The position numbers and the translations under genes are program-made. 26,169 nucleotides of DNA from a virus: IMG/VR virus record IMGVR_UViG_3300038436_000063, positions 1-26,169 of that record; one strand, written 5' to 3'. Shown here in pieces: positions 6,172-13,436 of the stretch. A model generated the notes under the pieces. The model was not told where the DNA came from. It saw nothing but the letters and a program-made list of their open reading frames with translations, and searched no databases. Each line of letters begins with the position of its first letter. Position 1 is the first letter of the stretch.

Positions 6172-7890
6172 TCATCCCAGCGTCCGGATTCCCCTCTTTT
6201 CGTAGACTGACTTCGCCTCCGGATGCCGCAGTGCCAGGTCGATAGCCATGATCAGCGCCACCATCCCATCGATCTTCTCCCGGCTGGCCGCCTTGTCGGG
6301 CTTGATATTGCCAGCTGGGTCCATCTTCGCAACCAGGTTGTCGGCCATCCAGGTCAATACCGGGTTGTTGCCGTGGACGATCTTTTTCGAGAGCACCAGG
6401 CGCTCCAGTTCCTTCATGGGTGGGTTCATCGAGGCGAATCCTTGCCCGAATTGCACCATCGTTGCGCCTTTTGCCTCCAGGACCTGTACCACGCGTGCCG
6501 CTCCCCAGCGGTCGAAGGCGATCTGGTCAATATCGAACGTGTCCAGGTCCTGCTCGACCTGCTCGAAGATCCATTCATAATCGACAACATTGCCAGGCGT
6601 GGCTTCGATGTAGCCTTCTTTGACCCACTGGGAGTAATGCACCCCGTCGTCACGCGAACGGATCAGCATATTGTCTTCCGGGATCCAAAACCGGCACAGC
6701 ACATAAATATTGTCATCCTCGTCGATGAAGGCCAGCACCCAGGCAGTAATATCCGATGTCGACGACAGATCCAGACCGCCATACGCTGTCATGCCCTTCA
6801 GCCGCTTTGGTAGATCGAGCGCTGGCACTTCGCCGCCGCACTTGCGCCATTCGTCCATCGGCATCCATTTGATCTCGCCTTGTACCCACACATTCAGCTC
6901 GCGCCGCAGGAAGTTGTTTAACGCGGCGGGCATCTGCCCCGCGCGTTTGGCCTTCATCTGCATATCATCCAGATACTTGGAGACGCCCAGGTTTGGATTT
7001 GCCTTGATCCAGACGGACTCGTCGCGCCAATCGTCGCCCTCGTCCAACGTGAAGATGATTCCGAACCAGCTGTCGTCCTCGAAGCTGGCATCCTTCCAGC
7101 CCTCGAGCACCTTACGCGTGTATTCGTGCTTCTCGTAGCACACGCTGCGTCGGTCGATCCCGGCTGTCGTGATCGCAATGATCATCGGTTGCTCGCGCGA
7201 GCCGGTCGCCGTCTCGAGCACGTCCCACATCTCGCGTGATTTCCACGCATGCAGCTCGTCCGCAATGATTGCGTGCACATTCAATCCATCGGTGCTATCC
7301 GAGTCGGCACCCAGGGGTTCATATTTACTGGCGGTTTCATCAAGGTTCAAATTGTCTTTGACAATGTTGATGTATTTCTTCAGGGTCGCATTTTTGCGAA
7401 CCATGCGGATGGCTTCTTTGTGAACGATTCGTGCCTGGTCCCGTTTCGTAGCTGCGGAATACACCTCGGCGCCCGGCTCTCCATCTGCAAACGCGAGATT
7501 TAATCCCAGCCCTGCGGCCTTAGTGCTTTTACCATTCTTGCGCGCCACTTCCTCGTACAGGACCCGGAAGCGCCGCATGCCATCCACCTTGCGCTTCCAG
7601 CCAAACGCCACCCAGACGATAAACTGTTGCCACGGTTCGAGAACGATCAATTCCCCTTTGCCACGCCCCCACTTGCCTTTAGAATGCCGCAGCATTCCGA
7701 TAAACTGGAGTTTCTGCTCCGCTTCCTCCGTATCGAAATACAGACCACGTTCGTGGCCGTGCTCCAAATCATGCACGTGCCGCTCACAGGCCAATATCAC
7801 CCACTTGCAAGCGATGATTTTGCCGCTGATTACGTCCCGCGCATACTGCTCCGCGGGGTGCAGGGTCTGCTTCTTTGATGACCTGGCCAC
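6172..7890 (-). CDS. terL: Terminase large subunit (TerL)
   Basis: The 572-residue packaging motor pumps DNA into the prohead and cuts the concatemer. The ATPase half shows a Walker A (ARKNGKS, residues 116-122), a Walker B (AIIADE, 207-212) and a coupling motif (ITTAG, 240-244). The nuclease half shows the three acidic positions of the RNase H fold: D374 in GLDLSS, D460 in AFDRWG and D541 in KIDGMVAL. The length is usual for this family. The start is a GTG at 7890, one base after the small-subunit stop, with only a distant GAGG site, so translation is probably coupled. It acts with one or both of the small subunits and the HNH protein upstream. Confidence 0.95.
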   Translation of the reverse strand: MARSSKKQTLHPAEQYARDVISGKIIACKWVILACERHVHDLEHGHERGLYFDTEEAEQKLQFIGMLRHSKGKWGRGKGELIVLEPWQQFIVWVAFGWKRKVDGMRRFRVLYEEVARKNGKSTKAAGLGLNLAFADGEPGAEVYSAATKRDQARIVHKEAIRMVRKNATLKKYINIVKDNLNLDETASKYEPLGADSDSTDGLNVHAIIADELHAWKSREMWDVLETATGSREQPMIIAITTAGIDRRSVCYEKHEYTRKVLEGWKDASFEDDSWFGIIFTLDEGDDWRDESVWIKANPNLGVSKYLDDMQMKAKRAGQMPAALNNFLRRELNVWVQGEIKWMPMDEWRKCGGEVPALDLPKRLKGMTAYGGLDLSSTSDITAWVLAFIDEDDNIYVLCRFWIPEDNMLIRSRDDGVHYSQWVKEGYIEATPGNVVDYEWIFEQVEQDLDTFDIDQIAFDRWGAARVVQVLEAKGATMVQFGQGFASMNPPMKELERLVLSKKIVHGNNPVLTWMADNLVAKMDPAGNIKPDKAASREKIDGMVALIMAIDLALRHPEAKSVYEKRGIRTLG

Positions 7891-7891
7891 G

Positions 7892-8380
7892 TCACTGTTT
7901 TGCCTCTACCTTTACGTTTCGATTTCCGAACAGGAATCCAGCCATTTCCTCCTCCTCGCTCGGTGTGTTAACCTGTACCCTCGTACGGCTGCTGGGCGTC
8001 ATCCCAAATTCCGCATAGAACTTGATAATTTGGTCCATACTGCGCTTCTTGATTGCCACCCAGGGATTCTGGTACAGTCCGCCCTTATCCGAGATAATGA
8101 CTTCACCTTCCTTGGTCAACTTGTTGCAGGCTTTTACATAATCCGCGTATGCGGTGCAGCACACAGCCAGTGCAGCCCGGTCCAGCTTGGAAATCATTCC
8201 TAACACTTTCAATTCCTTTGTGATACGGGCCCATTCCTGTCGCGCTACTCCCTTCAGGTGATTCGGGCAAGAAGGCAGATCAACCGCGGGCCTGGGCTCC
8301 TTTTTATTCAGAGCGCGCTTCCCTGGGTTGCCCTCCAGCTCCTTCATAGCTGTTGGCTTTGGCTTTCTACCCCTCGTCAT
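7892..8380 (-). CDS. Terminase small subunit B, P27 family
   Basis: This 162-residue protein has the P27-type pattern: TRGRKPKPTAMKELEGNPGKRALN at the N-terminus, a central helical region (HLKGVARQEWARITKELKVLG...LDRAALAVCCTAYADYVKA), and the C-terminal AEFGMTPSSRTRV signature. Small subunits recognise the packaging site and load DNA onto TerL, which is encoded directly downstream. The ATG overlaps the methyltransferase stop as TAATG and has GGAGGA 4 bases upstream. A paralogue (10927-11403) is encoded on the other side of the two methyltransferase genes, so the phage carries two P27-type small subunits. Confidence 0.92.
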   Translation of the reverse strand: MTRGRKPKPTAMKELEGNPGKRALNKKEPRPAVDLPSCPNHLKGVARQEWARITKELKVLGMISKLDRAALAVCCTAYADYVKACNKLTKEGEVIISDKGGLYQNPWVAIKKRSMDQIIKFYAEFGMTPSSRTRVQVNTPSEEEEMAGFLFGNRNVKVEAKQ

Positions 8381-9603
8381 TATTCCTCCAAAATTGGATT
8401 TTCCTTCGTCATCTGCGACCAGCGCTCGAGCACCACCGCCGCATATTTCGGATCGTTGTCCATCGTGCGGCAGATGCGTCCAAGCCGTTCGCAGGCGATC
8501 AACGTGGTGCCAGAACCGGCGAACAGGTCCATCACGATTGCGTCTGGCTGGCTGGAATTCGTCAGCGATCGTTCCACCAGGTCCAATGGTTTCGTGGTCG
8601 GGTGATCTTCACTCTTTTTCGGTCGGTCGATCAACCACACGTCCGACTGTTTGCGGTCCTCCAACTCCACCAGTCGCGGCGCGCGGTTATCCCAGCCGTA
8701 CCACATCGGTTCGTATTGCGTGTGATAATCCTTGCGGGAGAGCACCAGGCTGTCCTTGACCCAGATGATGGTGCTCGACCAGTGGAAGCCAATCTTGCGC
8801 AACGATGCATCGACGACCGGCCATTCCTGCCCCCCCATGACGAGATAGATCAGCGCGCCTGGCTGGCAAAAGCTCCGGAATTGTGTGACGAACAGGTCAA
8901 CGAAGATGTGAAATTTCTCCCCGAGGTCATCGTTGTTCATCGTGCGGTCACCATAAGCTGGATGATCACCACCGCCATAATTGACGTTCCAGGGTGGGTC
9001 GCTCCAGATCAACTGGGCGAGATCGTTCCCCATCAAGCGCTTCACCTCGGACCGTTGGGTGGAGTCCCCGCACATCAGCCGGTGCGCGCCCAGCCGCCAC
9101 ACCTGCCCAACCTGCACCTGCCACTTCGCAAGCAGTTCATCAGCCCGGCCCAGCTCCGCGCCAGGGTCCTGGGCTATGGGTTTCGTTGCCGTGGAAACGC
9201 CTACCAGGTCGTCCAACTCCGCAGGCTCGAACCCCGTGAAGAGATCGCCGGTGGTGCTGGCAATCTCGCGCAAGACCACTTCATCCCAGCGGCTGAATTC
9301 ACCCACGCGGTTATCGGCAATCCCAAACGCCGCCGCGGTCGCCGGGTCATCCTCCACGAAGACCACGGCCAGGTGAGACCAGCCCAGGGACTTCGCCGCT
9401 CGATAGGTCCCGTTGCCTGCCTCGATCTTCCCCTCCTGCAGACGGTTGGCCACGATGGGTTTACGCTGTCCGTAGGCTTTCAGCGACGCAGCAATCCGCG
9501 CCACATCGTGACCCACGCGGGCATTGGCAGGGTCTTCGTGCAGGCTGTCGATCGGCACAGCCAGCGGCCGTAGGGATTCAGCGATGTAGGGAAGATTGTT
9601 CAT
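8380..9603 (-). CDS. ParB-domain / DNA methyltransferase fusion B (DPPW type)
   Basis: Starting at the ATG at 9603, which overlaps the preceding stop (ATGA), the protein is 407 residues. Residues 15-130 form a ParB/Sulfiredoxin-like domain (IDSLHEDPANAR, GQRKPIVANR, IEAGNGTYRAA, ADNRVGEFSRWD). Residues 165-395 are an AdoMet-dependent methyltransferase with motif IV DPPW (202-205), HPTTKP (334-339) and the AdoMet motif FAGSGT (361-366). This motif order is that of beta-class N6-adenine or N4-cytosine enzymes; DPPW favours N6-adenine. It probably modifies phage DNA, perhaps against host restriction or at packaging sites. The frame extends to 9690, but without a better start. The ParB domain closely resembles that of the next gene. 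Confidence 0.9.
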   Translation of the reverse strand: MNNLPYIAESLRPLAVPIDSLHEDPANARVGHDVARIAASLKAYGQRKPIVANRLQEGKIEAGNGTYRAAKSLGWSHLAVVFVEDDPATAAAFGIADNRVGEFSRWDEVVLREIASTTGDLFTGFEPAELDDLVGVSTATKPIAQDPGAELGRADELLAKWQVQVGQVWRLGAHRLMCGDSTQRSEVKRLMGNDLAQLIWSDPPWNVNYGGGDHPAYGDRTMNNDDLGEKFHIFVDLFVTQFRSFCQPGALIYLVMGGQEWPVVDASLRKIGFHWSSTIIWVKDSLVLSRKDYHTQYEPMWYGWDNRAPRLVELEDRKQSDVWLIDRPKKSEDHPTTKPLDLVERSLTNSSQPDAIVMDLFAGSGTTLIACERLGRICRTMDNDPKYAAVVLERWSQMTKENPILEE

Positions 9604-10934
9604 AACACCTTTGGCGTTTCGCCAGTCATCAAATGCCAGCGTTCCAGCGAAGCGGCAACATAACCCGGGTCCAGTTCCACGGCCCGGCATACTCGGTTCA
9701 GGATTTCGCAGGCGATCAGCGTTGTTCCCGAACCGCAGAACGGCTCGAAGACGATCTCATCGGGCTGGGTGTAAAGTAGGATATGGCGGGCTGGGATCTC
9801 CAGCGGGAAGGCTGCCACGTGGCCGTGCGCGCTCGCTGTGCCTTTTACATCATTCCAGTAAGAGCGCAGCGCCCACTTCTGTTTTGTCCGTTCCTGGCCT
9901 CGGTTCTTGCCTACGCGGTTATAGAAGGTTTCCAGCAGGTTCACGTCCTGCTCGTTGAGCACGTCGGTGAAGTCCATCTCAGCGCCATCGTCGTGTTCGA
10001 ACGTGCCAATGAATTCTGAGTGCTGGTCGATCAGGTCCGTCTTTGGTGAGATGGATGCAATCTGCCCCTCTTTCAGCCAGTGGCGGATGTGGCGCAAGTT
10101 CCAGCCCAGTTGGTAGAACGCCAACATCCACTTGTCGATCAGCAGCAGCACCTGACGCTTCTTGCGTTTTTCGAAGCTGGTTGTAAAACCGGTCCCGGTG
10201 TTGATCACAATTCGGGACTCATCCACGCGCACTACAGCGGCGATGATTGCCGCGGCGCGACCGATGAACTGGTCGATCTCGGCTTCGCTCTTCTCGCGCT
10301 CGTACTCCTTGCCCACCCAGTAAGGCGGAGATGTGACTGAAAGGGTGGCGATTCCCTGCCAGCCCAATGCCTCGACGTTTAGGGTCGTTGCGTCCGCGCA
10401 GGTAATGACATGTCTACCCAGTTGCCAGGTCTGCCCGGGCTGGGTCCCCCACTTCTCGCGCAGCTCGCCTAGTTTATTGTCATCATCCTGTGGGCCCGGG
10501 TCCACCATTAGGCCGCCGCCGCGCTCGCCGAGCAGGTCGCGCAGTTCCGCTTCGGTAAAGCCGGTGAATAAATCATCGACGGTCGGGATCAACGCGCCGA
10601 GCGCGTCCAGGTCCCATGCGCTCAGCTCGCTGAGGCGATTGTCTGCGATGCCATAAGCTGCTGCGGTGGCTGGATCATCTTCCACGAAGACAACAGCGAT
10701 ATGAGTCCAGCCGAGTTTCTTCGCCGCAAGCCAGGTCCCGTTACCGGCTTCGATCTTTCCACCCTGCAGGCGGTTTGCAATGATGGGTTTACGCTGACCG
10801 TACAGCTTCAGCGAAGTTGCAATCCGATCAAGCGCATGATTGGTGCGTGTATTGGCCGGGTCAATGTGCAACTCATCGATCACGAATGCAAGACTACGAA
10901 GGCCCTCGGCAATGTAGGTTAAATCATCAGTCAT
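9600..10934 (-). CDS. ParB-domain / DNA methyltransferase fusion A (TSPPY type)
   Basis: This 444-residue protein has the same design as its neighbour: ParB-like domain (residues 16-135; IDELHIDPANTR, GQRKPIIANR, IEAGNGTWLAA, ADNRLSELSAWD) then a methyltransferase with motif IV TSPPY (201-205) and AdoMet motif FCGSGT (399-404), plus HVAAFPLEIP (372-381). TSPPY is typical of N4-cytosine enzymes, so this copy and copy B probably modify different bases. The ParB halves are nearly superimposable while the catalytic halves are divergent. It overlaps TerS-A by 8 bases and copy B by 4, so the block is one translational unit. The target sequence cannot be read from the gene. Confidence 0.9.
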   Translation of the reverse strand: MTDDLTYIAEGLRSLAFVIDELHIDPANTRTNHALDRIATSLKLYGQRKPIIANRLQGGKIEAGNGTWLAAKKLGWTHIAVVFVEDDPATAAAYGIADNRLSELSAWDLDALGALIPTVDDLFTGFTEAELRDLLGERGGGLMVDPGPQDDDNKLGELREKWGTQPGQTWQLGRHVITCADATTLNVEALGWQGIATLSVTSPPYWVGKEYEREKSEAEIDQFIGRAAAIIAAVVRVDESRIVINTGTGFTTSFEKRKKRQVLLLIDKWMLAFYQLGWNLRHIRHWLKEGQIASISPKTDLIDQHSEFIGTFEHDDGAEMDFTDVLNEQDVNLLETFYNRVGKNRGQERTKQKWALRSYWNDVKGTASAHGHVAAFPLEIPARHILLYTQPDEIVFEPFCGSGTTLIACEILNRVCRAVELDPGYVAASLERWHLMTGETPKVL

Positions 10935-11403
10935 TGATTCTCACTCTTTGTCCAAATAACATCTGCTCCAGTTCCTGATCTGGATTTATCAGGTCTGCTT
11001 TCACACGCGAGCGGCTGGAGGGTGTCATTCCGAATTCCGCGCCCAGCTTGTTGAGTTGTTCGAGCGCCCGGTTCGCAATCGAGAGATAGGGATTCTGGAT
11101 GATATTCCCTGCCGCGGTTTTGATGATCTCACCTTTTTCGCGGACCATCCGCTCTGCTTTGACCCATCGCGCGTAGATGACACAATACATGGCGAGCGCG
11201 TCCACGTCGATTGTTGTTACCAGCCCCAGTGGATGCAGTTCGCGCACAACCAGCTTCCACTTGGCTTTTTCCTCGTCACTTAAGTGCTCCGGAGGCCGCG
11301 GCCTGACCACTTTCGGCCGAGGTTCCGCGTGATTCAAGGCGCGTTTGCCTGGGTTCCCGGCCAGCACCTTGACCGCTGTTGGCTTGGGTTTGCGGCCTCG
11401 CAT
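10927..11403 (-). CDS. Terminase small subunit A, P27 family
   Basis: This 158-residue protein shares the P27 pattern with TerS-B: MRGRKPKPTAVKVLAGNPGKRALN at the start and AEFGMTPSSRSRV near the end. It differs in the middle and in the tail. It is likely a second DNA-recognition subunit for packaging, or a relic of a recombination event. The upstream sequence has only a G-rich site (GGCGG), and an 85-base gap separates it from the HNH gene. In HK97-type phages the cos region often lies near terS and HNH genes, so that gap is a candidate location, though I see no diagnostic motif. Confidence 0.88.
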   Translation of the reverse strand: MRGRKPKPTAVKVLAGNPGKRALNHAEPRPKVVRPRPPEHLSDEEKAKWKLVVRELHPLGLVTTIDVDALAMYCVIYARWVKAERMVREKGEIIKTAAGNIIQNPYLSIANRALEQLNKLGAEFGMTPSSRSRVKADLINPDQELEQMLFGQRVRIND

Positions 11404-11488
11404 TCATCCGCCTACCCCCCCCTGCCTAATTTCGCGGGAAAACGAGCAAAGCTGCCCCCACCGGTTCACGCCCCCCACTACTAGAGAT

Positions 11489-11863
11489 TTAGACCGCCCT
11501 ACCCCTCCGACGACGGCTGCCATCATGTGCCGTCTTGTAGTTGTTGCAGTCCACACAGAGTGACTGGTAGTTCGTTTCATCGTCTTTGCCTCCGAGTTTG
11601 AGAGGAATGATATGGTCAACAATCTTTGCCTTGACCTTCTGGCCTTGATGCATGCCGTATAAATCCACACACCACGGATGTTCCGTAAGCCAGGCATCTC
11701 GTTTCTTTTTCCATTCGTGACCGTAACCACGTCGCGATGCAGACGGCCGTATTGCCTCATTCGTGCGGTCACGTGGGAGCAGATGTTTAGCACACCTGCT
11801 CCCGCTGTAGACTAGCTCAGGACAGCCAGGCTCGGCGCATGGCCGTGGTGGTCGACGTGGCAT
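11489..11863 (-). CDS. HNH endonuclease
   Basis: The 124-residue protein has an N-terminal zinc-type cluster (C9, C14, C24, H27) and a C-terminal HNH motif: IVDHIIPLKLGG (D83-H84), N98 and LCVDCNNYK (C103, C106, K110). In many HK97-like phages an HNH protein encoded beside the terminase genes is needed with TerL and TerS for specific cos cleavage; the position here fits that role. Its ATG overlaps the preceding stop as TAATG, with a GGCAGG-type site just upstream. A basic tail (SRRRRGRAV) may contact DNA. A homing endonuclease is less likely because the gene sits inside the packaging operon. Confidence 0.9.
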   Translation of the reverse strand: MPRRPPRPCAEPGCPELVYSGSRCAKHLLPRDRTNEAIRPSASRRGYGHEWKKKRDAWLTEHPWCVDLYGMHQGQKVKAKIVDHIIPLKLGGKDDETNYQSLCVDCNNYKTAHDGSRRRRGRAV

Positions 11864-12300
11864 TACCTGCCGATGTACCCGTGACTGAACGCCTGCACTC
11901 CCAACCCGCGTACCGCGAATTGATGGATGCGTTTGGTAGAGACCAACTGCACGATATACCCAAAGACCAGGGTAAGAAATTGTGCAATGATCATCAGGTG
12001 ACTATCGATGGCAGGAAAGTCAACGCTGGGATCGACGGCCAGGGCAACCGCAATACCAACAATGCCGAGCAGATTGAGCCCAGCGGACCATTTGCCGGCG
12101 GCGCCTTCAACAATAACGCCAGCCCATTTCAGCACATCGATCAACAGGCTGATCAGCGCCTGAGCGCCGACCATTGCCCCAGCGATGGCCAGCACCATCC
12201 CCAGCTCAACGCCGAACAACAGCATGACTGCGGAGAAGACAGCGACCAGGCCGAGCGGCCAGGCTAAGGTCTTCAGGATATCTTCGAGACTGAGTTTCAC
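11863..12300 (-). CDS. Integral membrane protein, holin candidate
   Basis: The 145-residue protein has about four hydrophobic segments (roughly residues 12-30, 33-58, 70-92 and 100-122) and a cytosol-type basic C-terminus. It could be a holin or another phage membrane protein; no catalytic motif is visible. The start has AAGGAG 8 bases upstream. It is the first gene after leader RNA copy 2 and heads the HNH-terminase-methyltransferase operon. The same leader also precedes the XhlA-like membrane gene at 5178-5432, so the two membrane genes may be controlled together. Confidence 0.65.
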   Translation of the reverse strand: MKLSLEDILKTLAWPLGLVAVFSAVMLLFGVELGMVLAIAGAMVGAQALISLLIDVLKWAGVIVEGAAGKWSAGLNLLGIVGIAVALAVDPSVDFPAIDSHLMIIAQFLTLVFGYIVQLVSTKRIHQFAVRGLGVQAFSHGYIGR

Positions 12301-12330
12301 GATTCACTCCTTTTCTTGATTGACAATTGG

Positions 12331-12411
12331 AAACAAAAACACCCGACGCCATCACAGCGCCGGGTGCATCATTTCCGACAGGGTGTCCCGGCCTATGCCA
12401 GGACTGCAAAC
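12331..12411 (-). ncRNA. Structured leader RNA, copy 2 (hairpin plus terminator)
   Basis: The same arrangement as 5461-5557: an 8-bp hairpin (12385-12392 with 12397-12404) in a 24-base block identical to copy 1, a linker GTCGGAA, one variable base, TGATGC, then a terminator stem (12339-12349 with 12357-12367, loop of 7) followed by TTTTTGTTT on the minus strand. Relative to copy 1 the terminator stem has a G-C to A-T pair exchange, and the loop differs completely, so pairing is kept while sequence changes. It lies between a TATAAT box at 12453-12458 and the holin-like gene at 11863-12300. Confidence 0.6.
12339..12367 (-). terminator. Intrinsic terminator in leader RNA copy 2
   Basis: An 11-bp stem (12339-12349 / 12357-12367, with two G-T pairs in the minus-strand RNA) is followed on the minus strand by TTTTTGTTT. 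It stands in the leader of the holin-like gene. Confidence 0.75.
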
Positions 12412-12452
12412 GATATTCAATTGTTGATCAGATCGTCCTCCTTTCAACTCCT

Positions 12453-12480
12453 ATTATACACGTTCAAAGTGTCAGCCGAA
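12453..12480 (-). promoter_or_regulatory. Probable promoter with consensus -10 box
   Basis: TATAAT (12453-12458, minus strand) is perfect, but the region 16-17 bases upstream (TTCGGC, 12475-12480) is a poor -35 match, so activity may need an activator. A strong AAAGGAGG motif follows the -10 box without a convincing start codon. By position it drives leader RNA copy 2 and the packaging operon. Confidence 0.5.
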
Positions 12481-12503
12481 CGGATAGGGCATTACCGACT
12501 CGG

Positions 12504-12776
12504 CTAGGGATTGCGCGGACAATGCCAGCGATGATCAATTAGGCTTTCAGAGCCACAATCGGGGCAGCCTGTAACCGCGCATCCGGCTGCGCGGATTTTG
12601 CCTAGCACATCTGTCGAAATGATACATTTGCGATGCAAATACAGATGATAAGGTTTGTCGCCACAATCAGCCATGCCGTACAGGTCAATTGTCTCTCCGT
12701 CTATGCGAGTGTGACACTCTGGACAATATCTTACTCTACGAGGCCTTTTTATTACTCTTACCGAAATTATTGGCAT
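12504..12776 (-). CDS. Small zinc-ribbon protein
   Basis: I chose the ATG at 12776 (90 residues, MPIISVRVIKRPRRVRYCPECHTR...), with AAGGA about 8 bases upstream; the open frame extends further but without a good start. Two Cys pairs are visible: CPEC near residue 18 and CPDC near residue 71, with a Cys/His-containing middle (HLYLHRKC) and a C-terminal HRWHC. This suits a zinc ribbon or treble-clef fold, likely binding nucleic acid or protein. It is the last gene of the initiator transcript. Specific function unknown. Confidence 0.65.
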   Translation of the reverse strand: MPIISVRVIKRPRRVRYCPECHTRIDGETIDLYGMADCGDKPYHLYLHRKCIISTDVLGKIRAAGCAVTGCPDCGSESLIDHRWHCPRNP

Positions 12777-12790
12777 CCTTTTTTCCTTTC

Positions 12791-13171
12791 CTAAGCATCC
12801 GGACGCCGCGGATAGCGCTCCATCAACCGCAGATACGCCTCTGTCGGCGCCTCCGTCCAATCCACTGTCTTGCCGCACACAGTGCAGATGATCCCGTTGC
12901 ACTCGCCAATGAGTGCCCGCGCCCGCGCCGGGGGCAGCTCTGCCGGCTCGCAGCCACGCATAACAGACTGCTCGTACAGGTACAGCGCCGAGATCGTCCC
13001 TGTGCCGTGCGCCACGCGGCGCACCTCGCCCAGGACATGCGCATGCTTCTGCGGGGATGGCCAGAACCTGCGTTTGTTTGCCTGCATGGAGACCTCCTGA
13101 TCAGCGGCGTTGTTTTCTGATGACACGGGCGCCACCCAATGATATTTTAGAGCTGCTGTAGTGCTGGGCAT
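12791..13171 (-). CDS. Small protein of unknown function (start uncertain)
   Basis: The frame supports two starts. The ATG at 13171 (126 residues) has AGGAG 7 bases upstream and lies right after the preceding stop, matching the tight packing of the operon. The ATG at 13087 (98 residues, MQANKRRFWPSPQKHAHVLG...) has an even better AGGAGGT site. Either way the C-terminal part contains CTVCGKTVDW, a single Cys pair, and no membrane segment. The protein is basic near the N-terminus. I cannot assign a function; two products from one gene are possible. Confidence 0.55.
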   Translation of the reverse strand: MPSTTAALKYHWVAPVSSENNAADQEVSMQANKRRFWPSPQKHAHVLGEVRRVAHGTGTISALYLYEQSVMRGCEPAELPPARARALIGECNGIICTVCGKTVDWTEAPTEAYLRLMERYPRRPDA

Positions 13172-13172
13172 A

Positions 13173-13436
13173 TCATTGCTCCTGTACAATCCCGGTGATC
13201 TGATAGAGCCCGATTTCACGCTCTTTCTGGGTGCGCAAATTGCGCACGCGCACCCGCGTGGTGCTGGGAATACCACAGATGCCCACCACAACCCCGTAAT
13301 ATTCTCGCTCGTTGGCCTGGTATTGCAGCTTTGTGCCAGGCGTCAACATCGAGGATGCCACATTGTAGATATTCCCGTCGATGCGCTTGCGCTCGGACAG
13401 CAGCCGGCGCAGCACGGCCAGATTGAGATCTGTCAT
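13173..13436 (-). CDS. Small beta-rich protein of unknown function
   Basis: Starting at the ATG at 13436, which overlaps the initiator stop (ATGA), the product has 87 residues. A short N-terminal helix (LAVLRRLLSERKRID) is followed by a region with alternating beta pattern (GTKLQYQANEREYYGVVVGICG, then TRVRVRNLRTQKEREIGLYQITGIV), which suggests a small barrel or SH3-like domain. Coupling to the initiator gene suggests a replication accessory role, but that is only positional. Confidence 0.6.
   Translation of the reverse strand: MTDLNLAVLRRLLSERKRIDGNIYNVASSMLTPGTKLQYQANEREYYGVVVGICGIPSTTRVRVRNLRTQKEREIGLYQITGIVQEQ

Noticed and set aside
8353-9573. Plus-strand frame of 406 codons opposite methyltransferase B
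   Set aside because: The methyltransferase motifs are on the minus strand; the antisense product has no recognisable domain.
11404-11488. cos packaging site between HNH and TerS-A
   Set aside because: The location is plausible, but I see no paired recognition repeats or other mark that would allow calling a cos site.
11404-11793. Alternative 129-codon minus frame overlapping the HNH gene
   Set aside because: The HNH frame contains a complete zinc cluster and the HNH motif; the other frame has no recognisable content.
12206-12409. Shared leader peptide starting MQSWHRPG before both membrane genes
   Set aside because: Both leaders can encode these eight residues, but a 1-base insertion shifts the frame right after, copy 2 lacks an ATG, and no ribosome site is well placed. 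The conservation fits RNA structure better.
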